The notes below the pieces were generated by a model, which worked only from the letters and a program-made list of their open reading frames with translations, was not told the origin of the DNA and did no database searches. The position numbers and the translations under genes are program-made. A stretch of DNA of 64,000 nucleotides from Symbiodinium natans (taxonomy: Eukaryota > Sar > Dinophyceae > Suessiales > Symbiodiniaceae): NCBI GenBank assembly GCA_905221605.1, contig CAJNDS010000301.1, forward strand, positions 5,001-69,000, read 5' to 3'. Below, piece by piece: positions 38,365 to 48,899 of this stretch (positions are counted from its first letter, which is position 1; every line of letters starts with the position of its first letter).

Positions 38365-38906
38365 CGCCTCGACGTCACAGGCATTGCTTGGAATTGCAGA
38401 CGATGCCGGCTCCGGACCGTACATGAAACTAGCGCTCACTTTTCGTGGGTTCTGCTGGTAGCAAGGGACCGCGGACTTTATGATGTTAAGCAGAGGTTCC
38501 CAATCGTCTTTGGTCTGGCTTGGGTGTCTCAGTTCCGATGCAGACCCCGGGCCCAGAAACTCGAAGTCGGCGAAATGCGGAAGTTTTCTATCGGGTTTAG
38601 GGTTTAGGGTTTAGGGTGTAGGGTTTAGGGGTTTAGGGCTTATAGGGTTTCGAGGGAAATGCCTGGATACCCCTACTCACTAGTGGACATGTGCAAGATG
38701 CTACAGGACTCCCCAGCTCCGCCCAGGTTGGGGCATTTTAGGGTTTAGGGTCTAGGGTTTAAAGGTTTAGGGTTTAGGGTTTAGGGTTTAGGGTTTAGGG
38801 TTGCAAAATCCTCCCTAGGTATGTCGTGCCTGCACCGACGGTCATCGAGATGACGAGCATCCGGCCATTTGAGGAGTGGTTCGAGTTGTGCGCCGTGGGG
38901 ATGTAG
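38365..38906 (+). CDS. Unknown gene, C-terminal exons with stop
   Basis: Islands: about 38365-38600 (RLDVTGIAWNCRRCRLRTVH; HFSWVLLVARDRGLYDVKQR; FPIVFGLAWVSQFRCRPRAQ). Then about 38661-38726 (EMPGYPYSLVDMCKMLQDSP) joins across a GT-AG intron (38727-38818) filled with TTTAGGG units to 38819-38906 (YVVPAPTVIEMTSIRPFEEW, then FELCAVGM and TAG). The last join is in frame. Product not recognised. Confidence 0.55.
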
Positions 38907-38939
38907 AGGGTTGCGCGCATCTTCCCAAACTCAACCCCT

Positions 38940-38996
38940 AAACCGCCTAAACCGCCTAAACCGCCTAAACCGCCTAAACCGCCTAAACCGCCTAAA
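38940..38996 (-). repeat. Variant array of CCGCCTAAA, about six units
   Basis: A 9-bp unit (CCGCCTAAA) repeated without interruption, merging into an ordinary CCCTAAA array (39013-39075). A telomere-derived higher-order unit. Confidence 0.92.
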
Positions 38997-39012
38997 CCCT
39001 AAACCCCCCTTA

Positions 39013-39075
39013 ACCCCAAACCCTAAACCCTAAACCCTAAACCCTAAACCCTAAACCCTAAACCCTAAACCCTAA
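39013..39075 (-). repeat. Interstitial telomeric array (CCCTAAA), nine units, followed by poly-G
   Basis: Perfect units; a G13 run lies at about 39100-39113. Confidence 0.93.
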
Positions 39076-39349
39076 ACTCAAGCCAACTCGGCCAGCAAGG
39101 GGGGGGGGGGGGGTTGCGGGGGCGGGGGTTGGGGGGGTCGCACATGCGTCCGGAAGCCAGAAACCCTTAGCCCAGGTGGCAACCAAGGACCCTAATGAAG
39201 CCCTCTACTCCACAGGCAACCTGGGCCGAAACCCTGAACCCTGAACCCTAAACCCTCTAAACCCTATGAAGCGTAATCCCCTTCATAGCGTTAGGTGCCC
39301 TCGGGCGGCCTTAGGGGTATGTGGCATGTATCCATTGTCCCGTTTCCCG

Positions 39350-39599
39350 GGTGCGAGAGACGAGCTCATCACAAGGGCCACCACGCTTGTTGTGAACACC
39401 GCTGGTGGTGCCGCTGGTAGAATCCCCATAATATGAACCCTATGAAGAGCCTTTTAAGGGATTATAGGGTAGAATGACCCATCCTGATTTAGTGCATGGA
39501 TAACCACAGGGTTTGCGGTTTTAGGGTTTTAGTGCCTTTTTGTCGCCAATGGCCGTGTTGGCTGAGTCTTTGCATCTCGGCGCCGACTGGCCCGAGTTG
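39350..39599 (+). CDS. Two probable exons, unknown
   Basis: About 39350-39413 reads RDELITRATTLVVNTAGGAA. About 39545-39599 reads SPMAVLAESLHLGADWPELV and ends at GT. Between them lies a family K palindrome (39414-39480). Confidence 0.45.
39414..39480. mobile_element. Introner-like element, family K
   Basis: AATCCCCATAATATGAACCC and GGGATTATAGGGTAGAATG, partly inverted. Related unit at 45697-45765. Confidence 0.5.
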
Positions 39600-39760
39600 G
39601 TAGGACCCCCTCTCCCCCCAACATTGCAACTGCCCAAAAACTATGTGCCCCTTGAAAATTACTTTTTCATCTTTGTTTATATCAAACCCAAGAGGATGTT
39701 AAGCATGTTATTGTTACTAAGGTTCTAAGTGGGGTATAGAAAATAGCTCCAGAGATCTAC

Positions 39761-39872
39761 TAGGACCCAGAGTGCAGGCCCTTATGCCCTGTTTTTAGGG
39801 ATTAGGCTTCAAGGTTCCCATGTAAGCCCCTTGACCAAAAGGTACCCTTTTTTTAGTTCCCAGGTTTCTCTT
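39761..39872. mobile_element. Introner-like element, family D, copy 5
   Basis: CTAGGACCCAGAGTGCAGGCC to TCTCTTGGGACGAG (outer parts). Confidence 0.7.
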
Positions 39873-40112
39873 GGGACGAGTTTAAACGTGGGGTGGTCAA
39901 ACTTCTAGGCCCCTGGTGCCCAAAGTGTCGCCAAACATGAAGGCCCGGGTTTTGAGATTGAAGTTTGGGTATTAGGGCGAGGAGATTCGCACTAAACCGC
40001 GCGACCTAAACCCTCAACGAAGACTTCGCTGAAGGGAGAAAGGGCCGGCCGGTTGTTGTGGGGGTGGGGGTTAGCCTCCCGAGTGCTGCCCTAAGAACCT
40101 AAGTAGCGACCT

Positions 40113-40224
40113 TCTCTATGACCCAGAGCAGGCCCTTATTCCCTTTCTGTAGGGTTTAGGTTGCCATGTAAACCCCTTTAATGCAAAAAGGGCACCCTTT
40201 TATTCCTGGGTTACTCTTGCGACT
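40113..40224. mobile_element. Introner-like element, family D, copy 6
   Basis: CTATGACCCAGAGCAGGCCC to GGTTACTCTTGCGACTAG. Confidence 0.75.
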
Positions 40225-40293
40225 AGACTCCTGGGGTTTGGGGGTTTGGCGCTCATTCTGCGAGAAGTCAGGGGACATGCGCCCGACCCCTTT

Positions 40294-40443
40294 CTTGGAG
40301 GTTCAGGGCACTTAATCACCAATGATAATAACTGTACTTACAACCACTTATAAGCCCCTTAAGTGCCCAAATAGGGCCATAATTGGGCCCATAAGTGAAG
40401 TTAGTATTGGGTGAAGAGGTACCCTGAACCCGAACCCTCCAAG
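40294..40443. mobile_element. Introner-like element, family B, copy 4
   Basis: CTTGGAGGTTCAGGGCAC to ACCCTGAACCCGAACCCTCCAAG (outer parts). Confidence 0.75.
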
Positions 40444-40678
40444 TGCTCCTGTGCATTGGCCTGGCTGTCGTCTTCGGCGTTGCGTAGGTGAACTTCATGG
40501 CCTTTTCTAGGGCCCAAAGTGGGGCCCCTATTCCCTAAACCGTTGGAAACACAATGTGGCTTCTTTTTCGGGTTTGCTTTCGGGGATTCTAGTAAACTAC
40601 CCCCTAAAAAGGTTCAACATGGGAGCCTTCAGGTAGGAGCCTTTGGCTAGCTTAGTTGGTGTCTACCGTAAGTTTTGG

Positions 40679-40761
40679 CCTAAACCCTAAACCCTAAACC
40701 CTAAACCCTAAACCCTAAACCCTAAACCCTAAACCCTAAACCCTAAACCCTAAACCCTGAA
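40679..40761 (-). repeat. Interstitial telomeric array (CCCTAAA), 11 units
   Basis: Perfect units directly upstream of the exon at 40765. Confidence 0.95.
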
Positions 40762-40764
40762 ACG

Positions 40765-40876
40765 TTGCGCGGCAAGGAGCTTCTTGCTCAAGGGACCTTG
40801 GTGGAGTTCGAGGGCGCGACGGAAGAGACGGGGCACGCCATGCGCCTGCGACTGCAAAGTGTCAGCCGCATCGCTG
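40765..40876 (+). CDS. Probable exon, unknown
   Basis: Frame reads LRGKELLAQGTLVEFEGATE, then ETGHAMRLRLQSVSRIA. Flanked by telomeric arrays of opposite orientation (40679-40761 and 40885-40922). Confidence 0.55.
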
Positions 40877-41429
40877 TTTTTGCGGTTTAGGGTTTAGGGT
40901 TTAGGGTTTAGGGTTTAGGGTTTTCTCGGTGGTTGCTCTATGTTACATATCCCGGGGAACTGTGACCTTGAGAACGTCGGACGGAGACCTCAACCCCGTT
41001 GAGCCTTGAACGCGGAATCCTTCCCAAGGCTAACAACCTCCGGAACTCTCATCAACACTTCCACGAGGTGGTCAAGGAGCCTCAAAAAGCACCAAGTTCA
41101 TCCTTTACCGTCCGAAAAAAAAAGAATACCACAAGCCTAGTCAAGATAGCCCCTCTTCATCTTCGGGGCCCTTTGTACAACCCGAAACCCGAAACCTTAG
41201 AGACACCGGCGGAGGTTTGTGTCGCACCAGTGGGCCAGCGTCGGACATCCCGACCCGAACATGGAGCAGTTCAAGGCTTGACAGACTTAAGTCTCAAGGG
41301 TTTAGGGTTTATAGGGTTTGAGCAGGCCTTGTTTTTTGTCATAGATTTTCGGGTTTACGGTACGTTTTGGGTGATTGGCCTTGTGATCGTCGACGTGCGC
41401 TGAACGAATGTAAGCAGCGCGTGGCAAAG

Positions 41430-41515
41430 CTTGGTAGCCCAGTGATACCCTTTTTGCTCGTTTTGGTCCCTTACGAGGTAGCCAAACCCCGTAATATGGT
41501 TACGAGGCCACCAAG
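41430..41515. mobile_element. Introner, family A, copy 3
   Basis: CTTGGTAGCCCAGTG to GAGGCCACCAAG. Flanks AAAG/AAAA, no clean duplication. A frame can be carried across (CKQRVAKLEKELSCVETDG). Confidence 0.75.
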
Positions 41516-42137
41516 AAAAAGAGTTGAGCTGTGTGGAAACTGATGGAGACGGCATTGGCAGAACGAGAGTGCCCTCCCCCTCCTCTGAGCCTAAACCCTG
41601 AACCCTAAACCCTAAACCTAAGCCCTAAACCCTAAACCCTAATGGGATACGGCACAGCCCAAGCTTGTGACTACGAGGGGTGGCGCGGAACCTGCGCAGA
41701 CCCCTTTCGTTCCGGGATGGTCGGCATCAATTTTAGGGATCCCCACAGCAGAAGAATGACTGGAAGGGCATGACAGAAGAGTCGACACAGCATCGACCAA
41801 AACGCAACGGCAAAGAGCACAAGCCAAGATGGGGCCAGCATGAGAAAACCATACCCGAAAGGAACGACATGGCACTGAACTTGCCCAATTTCCCCAAATG
41901 AGTATCTCTGTGTACTGACTGTATATCATTGCCGGCTTCTCGCACAACATAGAAGTTGCAGCATTTTGCATACTACGGTTTCTGTAGTATGCAAAAAACG
42001 TGAGTATTCAAAAATTGGAGGGTGGGCTTCAGAATGGAGCGAGAGAATAAGCAGATTGGTAGTCGGAATTCCAGCTTGAACCTCCGCGCTGGAAAACTGC
42101 AATACGCACGCCGTTGTCATTCGCATTCGTGTTCCGT
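41516..42137. other. Mostly unassigned, with a short hairpin
   Basis: A short possible exon tail (KELSCVETDGDGIGR, to about 41585), a degenerate CCCTAAA array (41590-41640), then sequence open on the minus strand without motif. A 13-bp perfect hairpin (TTTTGCATACTAC / GTAGTATGCAAAA) lies at about 41963-41995. Confidence 0.4.
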
Positions 42138-42241
42138 AGGGCCCATGTACCCATATGGTTTATACAAGGGGCCTAAAGGCGGGTTCCTGTATGGGACCTT
42201 TAGGGCCCAAGTATATACTACACATGGGTACATGGACCCTT
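42138..42241. mobile_element. Introner-like element, family J, copy 1
   Basis: GTAGGGCCCATGTACCCATA to TACACATGGGTACATGGACCC, inverted ends. Copy 2 at 50977-51202. Confidence 0.65.
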
Positions 42242-42557
42242 GATCCGCCATTTTTTGCATGCACGTTGTTGATTGACACCCTAGCTAGGTGGGACTTTAC
42301 TACAACTTTATCACTTCATAAGTTTAGTGTTCCGCTAATTTCATATTAAGGGAGCTAAAAGTTAGACTCTTATTGGTGGGTTAAAGAGCAACAGGGCTAG
42401 AATTCTGCGAGGGCCTCATGCTTTTGAGCACACCGTCGGTGCGGTAGGTCGACCTGAGAAGCAGGAAGGCGAGGGCAGCAGAACGCGTGAAACCAGGTTG
42501 AGGGTTTAGGGTTTAGGGTTTCGGGTTTATAGGGTCTTGCCGGAGCAGGTTTTGCAG

Positions 42558-42624
42558 CAAGCTTTGGACAACGTGTTGACCGGCAAGACGTCTGTTTCTG
42601 CGAACATCAACACCGAGCTGCCTG
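42558..42624 (+). CDS. Probable exon, unknown
   Basis: Between TTTTGCAG and a GC donor (CTGCCTG|GCCTTTATAG) the frame reads QALDNVLTGKTSVSANINTE. Confidence 0.55.
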
Positions 42625-42984
42625 GCCTTTATAGTTCATCCCCCTTTGGAATTATTCTAGTTTATATAAAACCCAAGAGGATTTTAAAACTATGATTTTT
42701 ATTAAGGTTCTAAGGGGAGTATGGGCTTGCCCTAGTTCCTGATTTCAAAAAGAGAAGCAGTACATGTCGGGCGCCAGGCATTCTGACGTGGTTAGCTTCC
42801 ATATTTGGCCTAATGGTCTGTTTTTGTTAGGGTTTAGGGTTTAGGGTTTAGGGTATGAAGAGCTCTGAAAGAATCTGCAGTTAATGGACAAGCATCTTAG
42901 AACTAAAGCGCAGGTTTTGGGGCTTCAGCTTTAGGCAAAGAATGGAGGCCCCACCCACAACCCTGCACCCCAAGCCTTCTTAAA

Positions 42985-43095
42985 CCCTCAACCCTCAAGC
43001 CTCAACCCTCAACCCTCAACCCTAAACCCTAAACCCTAAACCCTAAACCCTAAACACTAAACCCTAAACCCTAAACCCTAAACCCTAAACCCTCA
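42985..43095 (-). repeat. Interstitial telomeric array with CCCTCAA block
   Basis: CCCTCAA variants (42985-43020) followed by CCCTAAA units. Confidence 0.9.
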
Positions 43096-43096
43096 G

Positions 43097-43164
43097 CCAC
43101 TGCCCCACCGCGGCAGAAGCCCATTCTGGGGCAGTTGCGGGAGGCTCTACATCGGCCAGCGCCA
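43097..43164 (+). CDS. Probable exon, unknown
   Basis: After CCCTCAG the frame reads TAPPRQKPILGQLREALHRP and ends at a GC donor (GCGCCAG|GCGATG). Confidence 0.45.
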
Positions 43165-43887
43165 GGCGATGACGGCACAGGACCTGCGATTTTTCTTGAG
43201 GAGCCCTCTACAAAGCCTCAAAAAGTATTAACATAATCATAAATAATCATAAGAGTAAAAAATAAATTCTCAGCATAATAGTAGTAATAATACTAATAAT
43301 CATAAACAACAGAATAGTCATAGTACTAATAGCAAGGGTTGCTGAAGTACATAGCTTGGGTGCCCCTCCGGCAGGGTTCACAGCTTGAAACGAAATACTC
43401 AGCATACCTTTTGGGGATACCCTTTGAAAGAACAACAGGGGCATGGGAAAATGCTTCCTTACATTCTCCATTTATAGGTCAGGAGTATGGGTTTGGGGTA
43501 CGTTGAAGCATTCTCAGGAATTCTTCGACAGCTTGTCCTTGGCTGTGTGCCTCATATGTTCATTTCTCATTCTATTCCTACGGCTCTGAGCATTTCTGGC
43601 TCATGTGTTGTCTCAACTGCTGCACTTGTTGTTCTATTCCCGGTGCGGCATGCAGCACGAGAACAAAGGCTCGAGTCCGTATACCCTATAAGACTCCAGG
43701 GCCCATAGCTTTTGCAGCCTCCCCGGAGTTTAGGGTTGAGGGTTTACCCTTATAACCCTAAGCAAAAAAACTCTAAACCCCTAAGGGTAAGGAGGATATG
43801 AAGGGACCATAGGATCAGGACCTCTAATCAATCGTTCAGTTGACGAGTCCTAGTGTTGCAAAAGGTCGTTGGGATGCGGGTTTAGGG
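43165..43887. other. Unassigned stretch with AT-rich microsatellite
   Basis: ATAATA-type low complexity at 43220-43345. A plus frame 43500-43708 (ISGSCVVSTAALVVLFPVRH) is open and hydrophobic but unsupported. Confidence 0.35.
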
Positions 43888-43997
43888 TTGGGATGTTCCC
43901 CCTTATACCAACAGCCCTGAATACGGATTATAGTACCCCCTATTATAATTCCCCATCAAGGCATTAAGTACTGTTAGCATAAGGAGGAGCATCCCAA
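43888..43997. mobile_element. hAT-like MITE, family C, copy 4, 8-bp duplication in telomeric target
   Basis: Ends TTGGGATGTTCCCCC and GGAGCATCCCAA. GTTTAGGG lies on both sides (43880-43887, 43998-44005), consistent with insertion into a telomeric array, though the repeat nature of the target weakens the inference. Confidence 0.8.
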
Positions 43998-44096
43998 GTT
44001 TAGGGTTTCAAAAACGTTTAGTTTAGGGCTTTGGTTGCTCTAGGCCCGTTTCTTCAACGAGCCCGTGGTGTGCGCGCTGTAGGGTTTACGCGGCTC

Positions 44097-44210
44097 AAGC
44101 CCTAAACCCTAAACCCTATAAGCCCTAAACCCTAAACCCTAAACCCCCTAAACCCCCTAAACCCTAAGCCCTCAGCCCTAAGCCCCAAGCCCTAAACCCC
44201 AATTGGCTAC
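44097..44210 (-). repeat. Degenerate CCCTAAA / CCCTAAG array
   Basis: Mixed units. Upstream, a 12-codon island (ARFFNEPVVCAL, 44047-44082) may be a tiny exon. Confidence 0.85.
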
Positions 44211-44925
44211 CGACCCTACTTAAACAGCACCCAGGGAGGGAACAGGAGGGTCATGATCTGGCATAGTTGTACAAAACAGAGTAGCCACACCAGGTAGTGC
44301 GCCAAGGTGCCGACTACGCTGAAATACGGGGGAGGGTTGCACACTCTTTGGGATGAGGTCTATATTTTGTAGGCTGTTGCTATTGCTCTGTGACACGCAA
44401 CCCCTCCCACCGAACATGCAGTCTTCTGACCACTATGTCCTACCATGATTGCCCCCTGTGGGCAGTGTATTCCAGGTGCCTTTTGCATGCCCGGGAATAT
44501 TTGTTCTCCTTTCAAGTTCCGACCTTGCACCCCGCATTGCCGTGGCTAGTCGGGTGGCAAAAAAACCCCAATCCGAACATTCAGCATCTCCCACCATGGC
44601 CCCCAGGACTTTGCTGCCAAGCCTCTTTTCATCTGGTACGACTACTTCTCCTGTCCACAGGCCTTCCCAAACCCTAAGCGCTAAACCCTCAACCCTCAAG
44701 CCTAAACCCCAAACCCTAAACCCTAAACCCCCTTCAGGCTTCGGACTTCAGAAGGGGTTAAGGTGTTAGGAGGGGGGGGGGGTGTTGAGGGCATTCAGAA
44801 GCCTTCGATGACCGGCTGGGGGTGGGATTTGCCTCGTGGTTTCATAGGGAATCAGAGTTTAGGGTTTAGGGTTTAGGGGTTGAGGGGTTTAGGGGTTTAG
44901 GGTTTAGGGGAATTCGGCTACCTCA

Positions 44926-45126
44926 ACCCTAAAAGGGCTTATGGTTCATACACCCGAACAAGGTACAGTTTGGGATGCTTCCCCCTTCTACTAGCAGTCC
45001 TTGATAGGGATTCTCGTACCCCCCTCCCCCAATTTAAATCTCTAATCAGGACTGTCAGAACAAGGGGATCCAAAATGACAGGAGTCCAGGGTCGAGCCCA
45101 ATTTTAGGGTTCACTTGGTCCCCAAG
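44926..45126. mobile_element. Introner-like element, family L, copy 2, with nested family C element
   Basis: Left CCTAAAAGGGCTTATGGTTC, right TTTTAGGGTTCACTTGGTCC; left terminus missing. A family C element occupies 44970-45075. Confidence 0.7.
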
Positions 45127-45237
45127 GTAGACTCCCTTATACAGGGTTAGTTAAAGGTGCCTCCTTCCCTCAATTCCCCCTAAGGTAGACTCCCTTATGC
45201 AGGGTTAGTTTAAAGTACCTCCTTCCCTCAATTCCCG
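45127..45237 (+). repeat. Tandem duplication, two copies of about 56 bp
   Basis: Both copies start AAGGTAGACTCCCTTAT and end CTTCCCTCAATTCCC, with few substitutions. Confidence 0.9.
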
Positions 45238-45240
45238 ACC

Positions 45241-45841
45241 TTCGGGAGAGCTCAGCGCATTAGACGCGCAATTCCGCCTGCTGCAGACTGCTTTGGGCCA
45301 AGGGGCCGGGGTGTTCGGGTTTTCCTGGTTCAGTGGAGTGGCTGGGTGCCCAAAGGTGCAGAGTGCGTGGGGTTTGGGGTTTAGGGTTTGGTTATCAAGA
45401 AGGGTTATGCAAAAAAAAGGGATATTTCTCCTCACCTCTACACACTCCTTGTTTGGGGATGTAGGAGCCTTTAAGAGAAGCCTCCCAAAAAAGCCTCGGA
45501 GATAGAGGCAGCTGACGAGACGGCTCATCGCCAAATGGCCGCTCTGCTGCCTCAAGGGACCGGAAGACATGCTCTTAGTTCTTCGTAGCTGAAGGAGTAC
45601 ACCTTGCGCTTTTTTTGGAGACCATACTCCGCCTACTTCCCTAGAGAACTGAAAGTCTACACTTCTTTTGGGGGGCTTACCAGCACGGGCTACTAGGCCT
45701 TATAATCCCCTAACCAACCCTATCAAGGGCCTTTTTAACGGGTTATAGGGTATAATAGCCCATGTAGGTATGAATGAACTCGGCAACTAAGTGTTTGGCG
45801 GGCACTTCGGAGATCTCCGAAACAGGCGCTTGCCAGTCCAG
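45241..45841 (+). CDS. Probable multi-exon gene piece, unknown product
   Basis: Exon about 45245-45360: GELSALDAQFRLLQTALGQG, then AGVFGFSWFSGVAGCP. Exon about 45478-45569: KPPKKASEIEAADETAHRQM, then AALLPQGTGR. Across the family E element (45574-45791) the frame continues HVWRALRRSPKQALASP to a GT donor at 45842. The join across the element is in frame, with TGCT/TGTT at its edges. Hydrophobic then charged; no family recognised. Confidence 0.55.
45574..45791. mobile_element. Introner, family E, copy 1, with nested family K unit
   Basis: CTTAGTTCTTCGTAGCTG to GAACTCGGCAACTAAG. Internal stretch gtacac.ttgcgc...gaactgaaagtctacac is shared with 47985-48087 and 61575-61681. A family K palindrome (45697-45765) is nested inside. 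Confidence 0.75.
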
Positions 45842-46080
45842 GTGGGGCCTCTGGGCTTTGTGGTGCTTTACTGTAACTTTACATCTTCAGCCTTTTTGGG
45901 TTTATTGGGGTTTCTTAAGAAGGCAGCTAAGAACTAAATTTATAGCTACCCTGCTAAGAGCAGCCAAGAGGGAGTGTCAGAGACGCGAACGTCCGGCTCA
46001 GCTGCCGGCAGGGGACACGCCGGCAGGGTTTGGGGGTTAGGGTTTAGGATGGTTTAGGATTTATTTGGGTGTGATCTCAC

Positions 46081-46164
46081 CCTAAACCCTAAACCCTAAA
46101 CCCTAAACCCTAAACCCTAAACCCTAAACCCTAAACCCTAGACCCTAAACCCTAAACCCTAAGG
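46081..46164 (-). repeat. Interstitial telomeric array (CCCTAAA), 12 units
   Basis: One CCCTAGA variant, otherwise perfect. Confidence 0.95.
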
Positions 46165-46367
46165 CGATCCTCAGCATTCCTGCCGCTGGGCTGCCTTGGA
46201 AACTCGCGTTGTGGGACTTGGGATGTTGAGAGTTGACGGCGCATGCGGCCAAAATGCGGCACACACGGCAAGTGCAACTGCTTGGGGAAATGTTTGTGTC
46301 TGTGTCTGTGTCTGTGTGCGTGTGTGTGTGTGTGTCGCACTGCACAGTCAATCTGTAGATGCTCGTA

Positions 46368-46443
46368 CCCTAAACCCTAAGCCCTAAACCCTAAATCCTA
46401 AACCCTAAGCCCTAAACCCTAGACCCTAAACCCTAAACCCTAA
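46368..46443 (-). repeat. Degenerate telomeric array with CCCTAAG units
   Basis: CCCTAAA, CCCTAAG and TCCTAAA units. A GT/TG microsatellite (46291-46336) lies upstream. Confidence 0.88.
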
Positions 46444-46446
46444 GGG

Positions 46447-46560
46447 AGTTGAGCTGCGCATCCTCAGGCTTACGTCGAGCGCTGCTGCTTCTTTACGATC
46501 CTTTGCCCCCATGTCCGGCACGTCACCCAGGAGGGTCCCCATTGTTGTGTTGAGGGTTTA
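46447..46560 (+). CDS. Possible exon, unknown
   Basis: Frame reads GVELRILRLTSSAAASLRSF, then SPRRVPIVVL, between telomeric arrays. Confidence 0.4.
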
Positions 46561-47048
46561 GGGTTTAGGGTTTAGGGTTTAGGGCTTAGGGTCATTCGGA
46601 GGCTCGGGTTTTGGGTTATGGACTTGGAGCTTGCCGTAGAAGGCTTGCCCAGAGGCTGGAGAGCTTTTGGCAAGGGGAGTCATGGAGTTCATGATGTCGT
46701 GCGATTGGCTGTTAAGGCCTGATTCTAGATGGCCCTTCTCTCTTGTTAGCTCTAAGGCGGCCTTCCGGAATCTTCCAGGATCTTTCCGTAAGCCTTCAGG
46801 GCCTTTCCGGGCTTCCACAAACCTTCAGGATTTTCCAGAATGCTTCAAGTGGCGGCTTTACGGGGTAGAAAGTTCGGGAACCCTCCGCCAAGGGTTTCCG
46901 CGACCTTGCGGGGCTTTTTCGGGGAGACAAGCCTTAACCACCTCGTAGTTGCGGCCGGTTCAAGGTTTTGCGAGGCGGCCCAAGCAACACAACCACACGA
47001 AATCTAAGCCCCCGATAGTCCCTTAAGAGAAACCGTGGGGGGGATATT

Positions 47049-47153
47049 CTTTGTAGCCCAGTGGTGCCCTTTTCCCTTTTTTAGTTCAAGCTTCCCTTAC
47101 AAAGTAACCAACCCCAAAAAGGGTACCCTTATTAAAGTTTGGTTACTGGGCTA
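47049..47153. mobile_element. Introner-like element, family A, copy 4
   Basis: CTTTGTAGCCCAGTGGTGCCC to GGTTACTGGGCTA, with the family core (gttc.agcttcccttacaaagtaacc; ccaaaaagggtaccctta). Right terminus decayed. Confidence 0.75.
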
Positions 47154-47339
47154 TATTCCTTGAAGAAGAGGAATTAAGATCCCCTAAACCTCAAAACCCC
47201 GAAACCCCAAACCCTAAACCCGCCGTTGTTCAAGTCGTGGTTACAAGGGCTTAATGGAGCTCAGCTGAATTGGCTTTTCTTCTTGCACGCCGTAGTTAGC
47301 ATGTCGTGCACATTCCCGCCGCCTAAACCCTGAACCCTG

Positions 47340-47415
47340 AAACCTAAACCCTAAACCCTAAACCCTAAACCCTAAACCCTAAACCCTAAACCCTAAACCC
47401 TAAACCCTAAACCCT
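47340..47415 (-). repeat. Interstitial telomeric array (CCCTAAA), about 11 units
   Basis: Perfect except at the left edge. Confidence 0.95.
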
Positions 47416-47419
47416 AGCG

Positions 47420-47527
47420 GCAGGACACGCTCCTGAGCAAAACTTCGTGGGCAAGCCGAGGGTGGTGCCGCCTCGAAAGGGTGTGCAAGGCTGGCTTCGC
47501 GGGTCGACCTCCACACCCCTACCGGTA
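47420..47527 (+). CDS. Possible exon, unknown
   Basis: Frame reads AGHAPEQNFVGKPRVVPPRK, then GVQGWLRGSTSTP, between arrays of opposite orientation (47340-47415, 47542-47613). Confidence 0.45.
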
Positions 47528-47689
47528 GGCCCTAAGTAAGGGTTTAGGGTTTAGGGTTTAGGGTTTGGGGTTTAGGGTCTAGGGTTTAGGGTTTAGGGTT
47601 TAGGGTTTAGGGGCTTAAGACCCCCCGCCCCCCCCCTTATCAGGATAATAGAGGGACTTGGGGGGTTTTTCAGCAAGTAGCAGTATATA

Positions 47690-47910
47690 TGGTGAGTTTT
47701 CAAGATGATGGTCCCTTTTGTGGGTTTTGGAGTACTGTACTTCAATCTTTCTTTTTGGTTCTGGGTTCCTAGTATAGCTACTTATACCACCGAAAAGTAT
47801 ATGCTGTTTTTCCAGGGTCTACTCCGAAGCAGGGTTTATTTGGTACCCTAAATACTTAAGGGCCGCCTTGTAGTAGTAAGCTTAAAAGGGACCATCGTTT
47901 AGAGAACTGG
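47690..47910. mobile_element. Introner-like element, family F, copy 2
   Basis: tcaagatgatggtccctttt on the left, aagggaccatcgtttagaga on the right, imperfectly inverted. Confidence 0.6.
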
Positions 47911-47984
47911 CCAAATCCGCCGAAGCCCCTAGAGACCCTCAACAGCCGTCTCCTAGGCGGGTGCCTAAGGGCCGCAAACCTCCG

Positions 47985-48087
47985 AAGGTTCAGGGTGAGG
48001 TACACTTTACACTTCTTGGGATACCATAATCCCCTATAGAACTGAAAGTGTGCCATTTTGTTGGGGCTTCTGAACTCAGCAACTCAG
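47985..48087. mobile_element. Introner-like element, family E, copy 2
   Basis: Contains the family core (ggtacactttacacttcttg; gaactgaaagtgtgcc) and ends GAACTCAGCAACTCAG, where the next exon begins. Confidence 0.7.
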
Positions 48088-48333
48088 TTCTTGAGGCGTT
48101 GCCAGTGTAGGCTTCAGGGTGTTTGGGGAAAGCTGATCAGACATTCGGGTTTCAGAGTGCAAGAAGATTGTGTTGAAGTGGCCGGACTGTCCGAAGCCCA
48201 GAATTCGAAAAAAGGGACCCCGGCAGATGTTTCAGGAGGCTTCGGTGGATGGCACGAGACCCGCTCTTCCAAGCTTAAAGGGCCCACATGCGGACGAAGC
48301 GGATTCTGGTTTGGGAAAACTCGGCGCACATGA
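48088..48333 (+). CDS. C-terminal exon, unknown protein
   Basis: After CAACTCAG the frame reads FLRRCQCRLQGVWGKLIRHS, SGFRVQEDCVEVAGLSEAQN, KGTPADVSGGFGGWHETRSS and ends with a stop at 48331-48333. An upstream island (about 47935-47984, PRRVPKGRKPPKVQ) may precede it across the family E element. The product is basic and Gly/Ser-rich; no family recognised. Confidence 0.5.
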   Translation, partial: FLRRCQCRLQGVWGKLIRHSGFRVQEDCVEVAGLSEAQNSKKGTPADVSGGFGGWHETRSSKLKGPTCGRSGFWFGKTRRT

Positions 48334-48811
48334 GGTGTTTGGGACATAAACCCTAAAAACTAAATCCTATACCCTAGAAGTGAGGCACCCTAAACCCTAA
48401 AAAATGAACCCTAAATTGGGTTTAAGATTCGGCCTTAAGCCCTTCAGATCCAGGGGAAAAAGCCGGTTCGGAGCCCTTGCCCTGGCACGACGCTGTCGTA
48501 ACCGTCCCTCAAAAAGGGAGTCCCCCCCAGAAACATCGCAGTTTAGGGTTTAGGGTTTAGGGTTTAGGGGGCCCGCAGTCGGAGCATATAGGTCTTGGTC
48601 CTTATTTCCCCATCACGGTAGACTAAACCGCTGAACGCTTTTTTTGCTTGCTAGTGGGAGAGTCGAAACCTCTTATTCTTCCCACCCCTCCAGAGCCTCA
48701 AAAAAACTTATATAAATCCGAAGCTCCCAACGCTTCCCCTAAAGCCTAAACCTCAAACTCTATAAGCCCCAAAGCCTAAACCTTAAACCCCAAACCCCAA
48801 ACCCTAAACCT

Positions 48812-48896
48812 CCTGGTGAGGAGCTGAGCCTTCACGAGGATGCCTGCCCCACCATCGAGATCCAGTCAAGCCGGCAGCAGGCCAGGGCTTTTACGG
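48812..48896 (+). CDS. Probable exon, unknown
   Basis: Frame reads PGEELSLHEDACPTIEIQSS, then RQQARAFTA. It runs into a TTTTTAGGG-type array. Confidence 0.5.
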
Positions 48897-48899
48897 CCT

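Noticed and set aside
41322-41403. Hydrophobic frame FFVIDFRVYGTFWVIGLVIV as a membrane exon
   Set aside because: Part of it derives from a TTTAGGG-like unit, and no acceptor or conserved partner exon was found.
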